DNA of 47,858 nucleotides from an uncultured Prevotella sp. Its GTDB lineage: Bacteria > Bacteroidota > Bacteroidia > Bacteroidales > Bacteroidaceae. Position numbers and translations under genes: made by a program. Numbering within the stretch: position 1 is the first letter of the stretch; every line of letters starts with the position of its first letter. Location: the NCBI GenBank assembly GCA_946403845.1, contig CAMJBL010000016.1, forward strand, positions 1 to 47,858, read 5' to 3'. This document shows positions 7,414 to 15,824 of the stretch, piece after piece. Under the pieces are notes generated by a model, which had not been told where the DNA came from, did no database searches, and saw only the letters and a program-made list of their open reading frames with translations.

Positions 7414-8726
7414 ATTTTGGGTATATACAATGTAAATTCTGAAAACTTGTCTTTCTCACTACTAACGGTAACCTTGCCCCCATGGGCCTGCATGACCTGA
7501 TCCACATAGTTCAGTCCGAGACCGAAGCCAGAAACGCCACCCTTGCGGTTTTTCTCGTGAATGGCAGCCCGTCCAAACTTGTCGAAAATCACCTGCTGTT
7601 CCTCTTTTGAGATGCCGATACCATTATCGCGTACCTTCAGCAGCACGTTCTTGTCTGTATCAAAGGTCTTAATCTGTAGTTCTATTTCATCCTTCGAGTA
7701 TTTTACCGCATTATCGATCAAGTTGGAAATGGCCTCCGCCAGATACTGCTCATCGGCCATCACCTGCGTTACCTCGAGACTCGTCGTCACCTTGATGGGT
7801 TTCGTGGCCTTAGCCTTGGCCTTTTCCACCAAGTCGTCGATAATCGGTGCCAAATCCATCTCCTGTTTATTCAGAATCAACTTTTTGTTCTCCAACTTCG
7901 AAATGGTAAGCAGCTTATTGATGAGGGCCAGCAGATGTTCTGCCTCGTCCTCAATGATTGTAAAGTATTTCTCCTTGATCTGTGGCTTGTCGTCCACCTT
8001 ACCGCTATGCAGGAAGTGCGCACCCATGATGATGCTCGACAAAGGCGACTTCATGTCGTGTACCATCGCATACGAGAAGTCGTTTCGCAGGGCCGCCATC
8101 TGCTCCTGCTCAGTAATGAAACGCAGCAGTTGGACAATAATTACAGCAAAGAATCCAAGAATAAAAGCACTGAGCAGAAACAATGGGCTGAGCCGTCGCG
8201 CCAATTCAGGATAGGGGTTGTTCAACGCCAGGCGAATAGCCCGTGACTGATCGCGCCGAATGCTCACAGGCTTCGTCAACAGCGACCAACTCGAGCATCT
8301 GTCATTATTCTGCCTCACAACCTTCACTCTCCTATTCCCTGTCGGAGGGCCTTCCATCACTATTTCCTGAATCGTAACATTTCTATTCAATTGCGCCACA
8401 CTCAGCAGCGAATCCACATACATCGCCACCGCATCCAGCGACAGTTCAGAATGGTATTTCCGACTCAATGCATCGTTCATGCCCTCCACCGACGAGGCCA
8501 GTGACAGGTTGCCACGCGACTGAGGCAGACTCAGGGTATCCTCTTCTGTCACGAGGTCGGCACGGGTATAACTCTCGTAAAACATCGCCCATGTCAACTG
8601 GTTGCCCGCCTTCTCGCGGATGTCGTTGGTCACCGAACGGTAGGTCATCCACATATAGACTCCCAACAGCAACAACACTGCTGCCGCACTCACTATCGAC
8701 ACATATTTATATTTATTCTTATGCAT
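7410..8726 (-). CDS. rprX: Membrane sensor histidine kinase, RprX-like
   Basis: 438 residues from the ATG at 8726. One membrane helix (about 8-27), a periplasmic sensor region of roughly 150 residues, and a second helix (182-202). The HisKA domain has His 223 in M-V-H-D-M-K-S-P-L. The HATPase domain has the N box (N-L-I-D-N-A-V-K-Y), D-N-G-I-G-I and G-F-G-L-G-L. No HAMP domain is evident between helix two and HisKA. A longer frame to 8852 exists but would cross the promoter and the 20-bp box, so the shorter start is used. The predicted mRNA leader is very short: the -7 box ends 9 nt before the ATG. It presumably phosphorylates the regulator encoded just downstream. Confidence 0.88.
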   Translation of the reverse strand: MHKNKYKYVSIVSAAAVLLLLGVYMWMTYRSVTNDIREKAGNQLTWAMFYESYTRADLVTEEDTLSLPQSRGNLSLASSVEGMNDALSRKYHSELSLDAVAMYVDSLLSVAQLNRNVTIQEIVMEGPPTGNRRVKVVRQNNDRCSSWSLLTKPVSIRRDQSRAIRLALNNPYPELARRLSPLFLLSAFILGFFAVIIVQLLRFITEQEQMAALRNDFSYAMVHDMKSPLSSIIMGAHFLHSGKVDDKPQIKEKYFTIIEDEAEHLLALINKLLTISKLENKKLILNKQEMDLAPIIDDLVEKAKAKATKPIKVTTSLEVTQVMADEQYLAEAISNLIDNAVKYSKDEIELQIKTFDTDKNVLLKVRDNGIGISKEEQQVIFDKFGRAAIHEKNRKGGVSGFGLGLNYVDQVMQAHGGKVTVSSEKDKFSEFTLYIPKI

Positions 8727-8735
8727 AAGCGACGG

Positions 8736-8743
8736 CAAAGATA
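8736..8743 (-). promoter_or_regulatory. -7 box for the histidine kinase/regulator operon
   Basis: TATCTTTG on the minus strand, 9 nt before the kinase ATG. The inverted 20-bp box at 8771-8790 begins 27 nt upstream of it, so that box could serve both divergent genes. Confidence 0.65.
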
Positions 8744-8770
8744 CTGCATTTTTTTGATACCACAAAACAT

Positions 8771-8790
8771 TTAACCTAAAGATAACATTC
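8771..8790 (+). promoter_or_regulatory. Conserved 20-bp operator-like box, copy 2
   Basis: Same 20-mer as copies 1 and 3 and again 29 nt before the TA of the -7 box at 8820. It sits between the divergent kinase operon and the DUF3836-like gene. Confidence 0.8.
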
Positions 8791-8819
8791 AAATAACTTA
8801 AAGTTTTTGTAGTTTTCCA

Positions 8820-8827
8820 TACCTTTG
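8820..8827 (+). promoter_or_regulatory. -7 box for the DUF3836-like gene
   Basis: TACCTTTG, 62 nt upstream of the ATG at 8890. The TTTG expected at -33 is missing at the 23-nt spacing seen in the other two box promoters, which might make this promoter more activator-dependent. Confidence 0.7.
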
Positions 8828-8889
8828 CAACGTCTAAGAGATAAAAAGACAAATAAAAAAGAAGTTTAACAATTTAAAAAATAAGAGTT

Positions 8890-9375
8890 ATGGAATCAAT
8901 TATCACAGCAGCAACCGTACTGACAATGTACTTCAACGCCGTCAACAGCAATGAGGCCAACTATATGTATAATGGTGACATGGAAGACGGAGTGGTCAAC
9001 AAAATTGAAGTTTACGAAAGAAACGACCGTCAGCAGATGGAACAGAAGATGGAGTACTGCTACGCCTACGACGAGCAGGGCCGTCTGCAGGACAAGGAAA
9101 CACTTAGCTGGGACGAGGCCAAGCAACAATGGACTAAAAGCAGCCGCCTGACCTACAAATATTATAAGAACGGTTACAATGTGGAGATGAGCTACTGGAA
9201 CGCTGAGAAGCAACAGTACGACCTGCCCACAGAGGTCACACTCTATCGCTCTCAGGCTCCCAACCTGACCACGGTGAAGACCTACCGCATGAACGAGACT
9301 CAGGACGACATGTATCTGACCAGCAGCATGATAGTGATGGAGCCCCTAGATAGTCGTCTGCTCGCCCAGAAATAA
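8890..9375 (+). CDS. Small DUF3836-like protein
   Basis: 161 residues rich in Tyr, Asn and Gln with a repeated strand-turn pattern (Y-C-Y-A-Y-D-E-Q-G-R-L, then L-S-W-D-E-A-K-Q-Q-W). This pattern recalls the Bacteroidales DUF3836 family of small, probably exported proteins. The N-terminus (M-E-S-I-I-T-A-A-T-V-L-T-M-Y-F) is hydrophobic but lacks positive charge, so a signal peptide is uncertain. No in-frame start upstream improves this. The gene stands alone between the 20-bp box promoter and a strong terminator, indicating its own regulated transcript. Function unknown; its shared operator with an envelope protease suggests a surface or stress role (inference). Confidence 0.65.
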   Translation: MESIITAATVLTMYFNAVNSNEANYMYNGDMEDGVVNKIEVYERNDRQQMEQKMEYCYAYDEQGRLQDKETLSWDEAKQQWTKSSRLTYKYYKNGYNVEMSYWNAEKQQYDLPTEVTLYRSQAPNLTTVKTYRMNETQDDMYLTSSMIVMEPLDSRLLAQK

Positions 9376-9409
9376 TGATTCCTTAATACTCTCTCTCATA
9401 TTTTCCTAC

Positions 9410-9442
9410 GCCGTCTTGCCTCATGTGCAGGGCGGCTTTTTT
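9410..9442 (+). terminator. Rho-independent terminator of the DUF3836-like gene
   Basis: Arms 9410-9419 and 9427-9436 pair over 10 bp (two G-U pairs) with a 7-nt loop and are followed by six T. Copy 3 of the 20-bp box starts six bases later. Confidence 0.8.
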
Positions 9443-9447
9443 AGTTT

Positions 9448-9467
9448 TTAACCTAAAGATAACATTC
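9448..9467 (+). promoter_or_regulatory. Conserved 20-bp operator-like box, copy 3
   Basis: Perfect match to copies 1 and 2, 29 nt before the TA of the -7 box at 9497. A TTTG at 9470-9473 lies just after it, at the same -33 spacing as in copy 1. Confidence 0.8.
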
Positions 9468-9496
9468 TTTTTGCATCGTGTTACGAAAAAACTCCG

Positions 9497-9504
9497 TACC
9501 TTTG
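9497..9504 (+). promoter_or_regulatory. -7 box for the M16 protease gene
   Basis: TACCTTTG, 35 nt before the ATG at 9540. This placement excludes the in-frame ATG at 9423. Confidence 0.75.
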
Positions 9505-9539
9505 CAAACGAGAAGTTTAATCAACTAATTAATTGTAAA

Positions 9540-12350
9540 ATGAAACTTAGAAGATTTTTTGTGGCAGTAGTCCTGATTAGCACAGGGCTGGCATCGGCCC
9601 AGGAGATGCCCGAAATTCCCACTGACGACAGCGTTCGTATCGGTAAACTCGACAACGGACTGACCTATTACCTGCGTCACAACAACACCCCTGAGAAGAA
9701 AGCCAATTTCTACATCGCCCAACGCGTGGGTTCCATTCAGGAGGACGACTCGCAGCAGGGTCTGGCCCACTTCCTCGAACACATGGCCTTCAACGGCTCC
9801 GAGCACTTCCCTACGGGAACAATGACCGAATACCTGCAGTCGATAGGTGTGCAATATGGTCGTAGCCTGAATGCCTATACGAGTACCGACCGCACGGTGT
9901 ACTACATCGCTGACGTGAGTACGGAGCGCCAGAGTGCCCTCGATTCGTGTGTGCTGGTGCTGCGCGACTGGTCAAGCGGCATCACCGTCACCCCCGAGGA
10001 GATTGAGAAGGAGCGCGACGTGATCCATAATGAGTATCGTATGCGTACGGCACCCGCCCAGCGTATGATTGAGCGCGCCCTGCCTACCCTGTTCCAGGGG
10101 TCGAAGTACGGTTTCCGCATGCCAATCGGTAAGATGGAGATCGTGGACAACTTCAAGCCCGAGGAACTCGTAGCCTATTATAAGAAATGGTACCGTCCGG
10201 ACAACCAGGCCATCATCATCGTGGGTGACATCAATGTGGATTATACCGAGGCGCTGATCAAGAAAATGTTTAGCGACATCAAAGTGGCTGCCAATGCCCC
10301 GAAGGTGATCGACGAGCCCGTGCCCGACAATGAGCAGGCCATCTACGTGGCCGAGAAGGACAAGGAACAGCAGTATCCCATACTGATGCTCTCAATCAAG
10401 CGCGACCCCGTGCCCGCCGAACTGAAGAAAACTGCTGCCTATCTGGTGCAGGACTACCTGAACGCGATGGTCTGCTCGATGCTGAACAGCCGCTTCTCAG
10501 AGATCTCCGAGCAACCCGACTGTCCGTTTATCCAGGCACAGGTGCAGGATGGCAACTATTTGGATATGTCGCGTACCAAGGATGCGCTAAGAATTATCGG
10601 CGTAGCCAAGGAAGGCAAGGACATTGAGATGATGCAGGCCGTAGTGCGCGAAACCAAGCGTGCCCACGACTTCGGCTTCACAGCTACGGAATATGCCCGT
10701 GCGAAGGCCGACTATCTGAGCGGACTGGAGAAAATCTATACCAACCGCGACAAGCGTAAGAACGATGTCTACTGCAGCGAGTATGTAGAGAACTTTCTTG
10801 AGAGCGACCCCATTCCTTCGGTGGAGACCCTCTATCAGACGATGACGGCTCTGGCCGGACAGTTGCCAGTGGAACTGGTGAACCAATATACCCAGCAGGT
10901 CATCACCATCGATGGCAAGAACCTCGTCGCTTTCTTTATGGAACAGGAGAAGGACGGCAAGACCTATGTCACTGCTGATGCCATGAAGAAGGGAACTGAA
11001 GCCGTGTACACTGAGACGCTTGAGGCTTGGGTGGACAACGTGAAGGAGGAGCCTCTGATTGCTCAGATGCCCGAAAAGGGAAAGATTGTAAAGGAAACCG
11101 AGAACAAGACGCTCGGCTACAAGGAACTGACACTCTCGAACGGGGCCCGTGTGATTCTCAAGAAGACCGACTTCAAGGACGACCAGGTAATGATGCAGGC
11201 AGAGGCCAAAGGTGGTATGTCGCTCTTCGGCAAGGCTGATGACATGAACGTGCAACTGCTCTCAATCGTACCTTCGTACAGCGGACTTGGCAACTTCCTG
11301 AAGTCGGAACTTGATAAGGCTCTCGCCGGCAAGGTGGCTTCGGTAAGCATCAATGTGGCCGAAGACCGTCAGTATATCGCCGGACAGTCGACACCCAAGG
11401 ATCTGGAGACACTTTTCCAGCTGTTCCACCTGATGATGACCGACGTAAAGAAAGATGAGAAGTCGATGGCCTCGTTTGTCAACCTGATGCAGACGGCCTT
11501 GAAGAACAAGGACCTGAACCACGATATGGTTTATCGCGACTCAGTAGCCAGCGTACAGAACTGTGGCAACTTGCTCTATCTCACCCCCAGCGTGGACGAT
11601 ATCCAGCGTTTCGACTACGACCGCGCACTGCAGATGATCAAGCAGTTGTATGGCAACGGTGGACAGTTTATCTATACCATCATCGGCAACTTCGACGAAC
11701 AGCAGGTGCGTGCGCTATTGGAGCAGTATATCGCCCCGCTGCCTCAGGGCACACCTGTGAAAGCCAAGGAGATACGTACCTTCTTCAAGGGCAATCCCGT
11801 ATGCAACTTCACCCGTAAGATGGAGACGCCTCAGGCCCAGACCACCGAAATTTGGCTCAACGACAAGCTGCCTTACACTCAAGAGAATGTGATTCTGCTG
11901 AATATTGCCAAGCAGATACTGACGCGTATCTACGACCGCACCATCCGTGAGGAGGAGAGTGCAGCCTACAACGTTGGTGCAAGAGGCACCATCAGCGTAA
12001 ACGGCGACAAGCCCGTCTACATGCTCACTGCCGTTGCCCCCACTAATCCTGACAAGCAGAAGATTGCCCGCGACCTGATGCTGAAGTATATAACGGAGGC
12101 TGCACAGAAAATCACGGATACCGACCTTAACACGGTAAAGGAGATCATGCTAAAGCAGGCTGAGGACAACAACCGCGAGAACGGCCACTGGATGAATGTG
12201 CTTACGGAGTGGACTGCTGAGGGTGTTGACCTGCAGACAAACTATGCAGAGACCGTGAAGGCCGTCACCGCACAGAAGGTACAGAAGTTCATCGCAGACA
12301 TGATCAATGCCGGCAACCATGCCTCGATTGTGATGATGCCTGAGAAGTAA
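9540..12350 (+). CDS. Periplasmic M16-family (pitrilysin-like) zinc metalloprotease
   Basis: 936 residues with a signal peptide ending A-S-A-Q (about 20). The inverted zinc motif is H77-F-L-E80-H81 and the third ligand is Glu 158, exactly the H-x-x-E-H-x76-E spacing of M16. Four M16-type domains fill the length, with an active N-terminal half and a C-terminal half (from about 540) without the zinc motif, as in fused pitrilysin-type enzymes. M16 proteases degrade peptides and small unfolded proteins in a closed chamber. Control by the 20-bp box next to a two-component system suggests a role in envelope proteostasis (inference). It stands alone and converges with the sensor kinase gene; a 9-bp array fills the 36-nt gap. 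Confidence 0.92.
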   Translation: MKLRRFFVAVVLISTGLASAQEMPEIPTDDSVRIGKLDNGLTYYLRHNNTPEKKANFYIAQRVGSIQEDDSQQGLAHFLEHMAFNGSEHFPTGTMTEYLQSIGVQYGRSLNAYTSTDRTVYYIADVSTERQSALDSCVLVLRDWSSGITVTPEEIEKERDVIHNEYRMRTAPAQRMIERALPTLFQGSKYGFRMPIGKMEIVDNFKPEELVAYYKKWYRPDNQAIIIVGDINVDYTEALIKKMFSDIKVAANAPKVIDEPVPDNEQAIYVAEKDKEQQYPILMLSIKRDPVPAELKKTAAYLVQDYLNAMVCSMLNSRFSEISEQPDCPFIQAQVQDGNYLDMSRTKDALRIIGVAKEGKDIEMMQAVVRETKRAHDFGFTATEYARAKADYLSGLEKIYTNRDKRKNDVYCSEYVENFLESDPIPSVETLYQTMTALAGQLPVELVNQYTQQVITIDGKNLVAFFMEQEKDGKTYVTADAMKKGTEAVYTETLEAWVDNVKEEPLIAQMPEKGKIVKETENKTLGYKELTLSNGARVILKKTDFKDDQVMMQAEAKGGMSLFGKADDMNVQLLSIVPSYSGLGNFLKSELDKALAGKVASVSINVAEDRQYIAGQSTPKDLETLFQLFHLMMTDVKKDEKSMASFVNLMQTALKNKDLNHDMVYRDSVASVQNCGNLLYLTPSVDDIQRFDYDRALQMIKQLYGNGGQFIYTIIGNFDEQQVRALLEQYIAPLPQGTPVKAKEIRTFFKGNPVCNFTRKMETPQAQTTEIWLNDKLPYTQENVILLNIAKQILTRIYDRTIREEESAAYNVGARGTISVNGDKPVYMLTAVAPTNPDKQKIARDLMLKYITEAAQKITDTDLNTVKEIMLKQAEDNNRENGHWMNVLTEWTAEGVDLQTNYAETVKAVTAQKVQKFIADMINAGNHASIVMMPEK

Positions 12351-12352
12351 AA

Positions 12353-12388
12353 ACTCAGAATACTCGGAGTAATCAGAGTAATCAGATT
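12353..12388. repeat. 9-bp array between convergent genes
   Basis: Four nonamers (ACTCAGAAT, ACTCGGAGT, AATCAGAGT, AATCAGATT) start two bases after the M16 stop codon. The array ends two bases into the stop codon of the convergent sensor kinase gene. Confidence 0.85.
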
Positions 12389-14207
12389 AAATCGGTAATT
12401 TCAGAAGGAATCGTGCTCCACCGCTATATTGCGTGTCGAGCACGATTTCTCCATTCAGGAGAGTTGCCAGACGACGGCAGAGTGGCAAGCCAAGACCAAG
12501 TCCCTCGCTGAACTCGTCAACTTTCATGAACGGCTCAAAGATGCGCTCCCGATTGTCGGGCGAGATGCCACAACCCGTATCTGTCACATAGAATTCCATA
12601 AAACGGCTGTTCAACTGTTGGCAGCCAATGGTGATGGTACCCTGCTGGGTAAACTTATCGGCATTGTGGAGCAGTTCGCCAAGAATTTTTAACACACTCT
12701 TCTTGTCGGTTGTCAGACGGATGTCGCGATCGGCCGTCTCAATGTTCACCATCACGACTTCACGGTATTTGAACAGCACATTACCTACTGCCTCGTGACA
12801 AAGCATGTTGGCAGTGACCATATCCTCGCGAGGAATCTCCGTCACCTTTTCGAGGGCAGAGGTCATCGACCAGTTGTCGATGATGGTGGAAATGATATAG
12901 CTGTTATGCTCCATATCCCTCGATAGCTCGAGCCGCTCCACCTCGCTCATCATGCGGTGATTCTCACGAAGGATCTGTGCAAAGCCATTGACGATGTTCA
13001 GCGGGGTGCGGATCTGGTGTGACATATCCTGGATAAAGGCCGACTTGCGTTTGTCTGAAGCCTCCGCCATACCCTTGGCCTCCATCAGTTCTTGGTTGCG
13101 CTGCTTCAATTCAGCTTTCATCCGCTCCAGGTTAGCCACATACTTAGCCAACGAGGCCTGCATCGCAGAGAAACTGTTCTGCAATTGTCCGATATCATCC
13201 TTGCGATGGGTTTCGGGTATGGGGGTGTCAAAGATGCCCTTAGCCATATCCTGCGTCGTTGTGGCAAGCATCTGCAGACGTGTAACATTGCGCCTCACCA
13301 CAAAATAGCAGAAGGTCCACAGCAATAGTAGTCCGAAGATAACGATGGAAACGACGATGTAGATGAGTTGGTAATAGCCCTTGAAGATATCGCTCTTGGG
13401 ACAGACGATGGTAAGTTTCCAATCAGTATGGGGCACTTGGTTATCAAACACCATGTTGCGATTGTAATCGATTTCCACGTCTTTCTTGGCATCTACCTTG
13501 CTCGATGCGATCTCATGACCGCGACTATCTGAGAGAATGAAATAGCTTTCAGGATAGGGCCGCTCCTCGGAGAGTTCCTGTGTAAGCTTGCGCAACGGGA
13601 TATCAGACGAGATGACACCAATGGTGCGCCCATCGGCCGTCACAAGGGGTTTGCAATAAGAGATGATTTGTCCTCGGTTGTTGCCTGTGATGTCGTTGCT
13701 GTCGGAGAAGGGATCGATCCAGAGGGCCTTACCACGCAGCATGGGGAGGCTATACCAGTCCATGCCGAAATAGAAATAGCTATCGTTGCCCTCCTGCTCC
13801 GTCTCGATCTGGCCCTCATCGCCACGCGATGAATAGGCGGAGAAAAACCTGCCCTGACTCTTGAAGAAATAAGGTTCGAGGGCGATGCTACAGCCGTCGA
13901 GTATGGGATTCAGCTCCACTATATTGTGCGAAATCTGCAGCAGGGCATCGGGCTGGAGGTTTTCGAGCACCTGCCACTCGGTATTCTGTGATGCCACCTC
14001 TACCTCGCCAAGCAGCACCGATATACGCTGTGTAACATTGTTGAGCACCTGTGTGGCCTGTGAGATAGCGGCTTGTTTGGTGGCGGAGCGAGAACGATAG
14101 AACAGTTCACCGATAGCCACCAAAAACACAATGGCGGCTATCGCTACGATACTCAGGCTGAGACGAAGCGCAAATGAACGACGTATCTGTTTGGCAATGA
14201 TGTTCAT
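12387..14207 (-). CDS. Cache-HAMP sensor histidine kinase
   Basis: 606 residues. Helix about 14-36, an extracytoplasmic double-Cache sensor (about 40-275; D-G-C-S-I-A-L-E-P and W-I-D-P-F motifs), a second helix (about 281-303), HAMP (about 305-355) and a coiled coil. HisKA follows with His 397 in D-M-S-H-Q-I-R-T-P-L, then HATPase (L-L-H-N-A-D-K-F-T, D-T-G-C-G-I-S, G-L-G-L-G-L-P-L). All kinase motifs are present. No response regulator is adjacent, so it is an orphan kinase. Its start overlaps the stop of the upstream paralogous sensor by 4 nt (ATGA), so the two are co-translated. dCache domains often bind small metabolites such as amino acids or organic acids; the ligand is unknown. Confidence 0.9.
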   Translation of the reverse strand: MNIIAKQIRRSFALRLSLSIVAIAAIVFLVAIGELFYRSRSATKQAAISQATQVLNNVTQRISVLLGEVEVASQNTEWQVLENLQPDALLQISHNIVELNPILDGCSIALEPYFFKSQGRFFSAYSSRGDEGQIETEQEGNDSYFYFGMDWYSLPMLRGKALWIDPFSDSNDITGNNRGQIISYCKPLVTADGRTIGVISSDIPLRKLTQELSEERPYPESYFILSDSRGHEIASSKVDAKKDVEIDYNRNMVFDNQVPHTDWKLTIVCPKSDIFKGYYQLIYIVVSIVIFGLLLLWTFCYFVVRRNVTRLQMLATTTQDMAKGIFDTPIPETHRKDDIGQLQNSFSAMQASLAKYVANLERMKAELKQRNQELMEAKGMAEASDKRKSAFIQDMSHQIRTPLNIVNGFAQILRENHRMMSEVERLELSRDMEHNSYIISTIIDNWSMTSALEKVTEIPREDMVTANMLCHEAVGNVLFKYREVVMVNIETADRDIRLTTDKKSVLKILGELLHNADKFTQQGTITIGCQQLNSRFMEFYVTDTGCGISPDNRERIFEPFMKVDEFSEGLGLGLPLCRRLATLLNGEIVLDTQYSGGARFLLKLPI

Positions 14208-15679
14208 GAGGCTTCGTTAGTTTGATGGGGTTCGTCCTGGGCAGCGCGCAGAAGCTCGTTCAGCAGTTCGCCAACCTGGTTGGTGTCGTTGTTGATCTTA
14301 TCGACCATGGCACATAAATAATCGTCGGTCATCGACTGATATTCCTCACAAATGGTGCGGGAAACGGCAATGATATCAGCCACAGGACCTGACATACGCT
14401 TCGTCATCTTATGGAGTACCGCATTCCTCACACGCTCCTCCTCCTTCACCTGCTCATAGGCCTGTTGCAACTCCGCATGACGATCTTCTAACACCGACGA
14501 CTGTTGACGCACCTTACCGATGTAACTACCCAAGGACTGCTGCATGGCCTTGAAGCGTCGGCGCAGTTGTCCAATCTCATCCTCCCGTTTACTATCAGGA
14601 ATCTCGCCTGAAAACTCATGTTGCATCATCTGGTGGGTAGAATCGACTAACTTTTGTAACGGACGGACACTACGTGAAACTATATACCAGGTGCTCAGCA
14701 GCAGCAAAAGCAGGCCGATGGCCGTCACTAATTGTACAGTGCGTTTCAGCTGGTGGAAAGAGGCATAGATATCGCTCTCAGGACAAACCATTGCCACGCT
14801 CCATCCCGTGTTCTTGAATGGCTTATAGAACACATGCGACAGCTCGCCATTGATAGTCATCATGCGATAGCCGCTCTCGCCGGCTATCATCGCTTCACGC
14901 AGGCCCTCGATGGCTGGTTCTGCATTGTTAAGAGAACTGGCAAAGACATTTTCATATGACTGTCGGGTGCTGTCGGTAGGAACGAGGAAGGTTCCACCCT
15001 TGCCCAACAGGATGGTGTAGGAGTTGGGGAAGGGTTTGGTGGCAGAAACGGTATCAGAAAACCAGTTGAGGCTGATGTCGACGGAAAAGACACCCACCAA
15101 CTTTCCTGCTTTGTCATGAATAGGCTGACTGTACGACGAGAAGATATCGTGAACGACGATGCCCTCAGTGGTGTTTTCCTGATAGGGTTCTGTCCAGTAG
15201 GGACGGTTCAGTTTCTTGGGTTTCTGATACCAGTCCTTCGTGTGATAACGGTAAGAGTCAGCCCCTTCGTTCTCAGTCTGGATGCTGTCACCGTTATTAT
15301 AGGAATAGGCAGAGAAATATTGGCCTTTCTCCTTGTAATAGAAAGGCTCGAACGAAATGCTGCAGCCGTCGATATCGCGATTATTCTCCAGTATCAGACG
15401 ACTATAATCGAGCATCTTATCAGGATGGTCGAGATTGTTTTCGATAACCCTTAACATATTGTTGGCGGCTACCTCTACAATGCGAAGGGTATTGTCGATA
15501 TGCAACACGGTGCCGTCGAGTGTCTGACGGGCAACGCCTAAAGTATCCTTACGCACATGGTCGCGCGACTCAGTGAACATAATGGTAAGTGCCGCCAGGA
15601 AGACAGCAGTAACCACAAGCACCGTCCATACACTTAGACGGGCTGACAAGGATCTGCGATAGTCTTTCAAACTCTTCAT
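14204..15679 (-). CDS. Cache-HAMP sensor with degenerate DHp domain and no kinase domain
   Basis: 491 residues, a clear paralogue of the downstream kinase. Helix about 14-35, Cache domain (D-G-C-S-I-S-F-E-P and W-T-E-P motifs), helix about 315-334, HAMP, and a coiled coil with E-E-E-R-V-R-N. The DHp helix aligns with the kinase at V-L-H-K-M-T-K-R-M-S-G-P: Lys 427 stands where the phospho-accepting His should be, with Pro 432 conserved. The protein stops about 60 residues later, with no HATPase domain. It cannot be a kinase but could pair with the intact paralogue and pass its signal to it (inference). The start at 15679 is set by the signal-anchor and by the promoter at 15724; a longer frame to 15970 crosses that promoter. 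Not an obvious pseudogene: the stop overlaps the next start cleanly. Confidence 0.82.
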   Translation of the reverse strand: MKSLKDYRRSLSARLSVWTVLVVTAVFLAALTIMFTESRDHVRKDTLGVARQTLDGTVLHIDNTLRIVEVAANNMLRVIENNLDHPDKMLDYSRLILENNRDIDGCSISFEPFYYKEKGQYFSAYSYNNGDSIQTENEGADSYRYHTKDWYQKPKKLNRPYWTEPYQENTTEGIVVHDIFSSYSQPIHDKAGKLVGVFSVDISLNWFSDTVSATKPFPNSYTILLGKGGTFLVPTDSTRQSYENVFASSLNNAEPAIEGLREAMIAGESGYRMMTINGELSHVFYKPFKNTGWSVAMVCPESDIYASFHQLKRTVQLVTAIGLLLLLLSTWYIVSRSVRPLQKLVDSTHQMMQHEFSGEIPDSKREDEIGQLRRRFKAMQQSLGSYIGKVRQQSSVLEDRHAELQQAYEQVKEEERVRNAVLHKMTKRMSGPVADIIAVSRTICEEYQSMTDDYLCAMVDKINNDTNQVGELLNELLRAAQDEPHQTNEAS

Positions 15680-15723
15680 GGCGCAAGAAATTCTTCCATA
15701 CCAATATATCGGACTTATCGGGG

Positions 15724-15731
15724 CAAAGGTA
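15724..15731 (-). promoter_or_regulatory. -7 box for the Cache sensor pair
   Basis: TACCTTTG on the minus strand, 44 nt upstream of the ATG at 15679. Confidence 0.7.
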
Positions 15732-15804
15732 GAGAAAATATCTGAAAAAACCAAGAAAAAGTGTAAATTTATGACGGTTTTTTGGCAATCTGCCTTTTTT
15801 TTCG

Positions 15805-15812
15805 TAAATTCG
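15805..15812 (+). promoter_or_regulatory. Possible -7 box for the DUF3737 gene
   Basis: TAAATTCG, one base off TAnnTTTG, 12 nt before the ATG at 15825. The distance matches other genes here; the match is weaker. Confidence 0.4.
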
Positions 15813-15824
15813 CAACCCAAACCA

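Noticed and set aside
9423..9539. N-terminal extension of the M16 protease
   Set aside because: It would cross the 20-bp box and the -7 promoter box; a normal signal peptide starts at 9540.
14204..15679. Frameshifted pseudogene of a histidine kinase
   Set aside because: The frame ends in a clean ATGA overlap with the next gene and no remnant ATPase motifs follow; a purpose-built short sensor is more likely.
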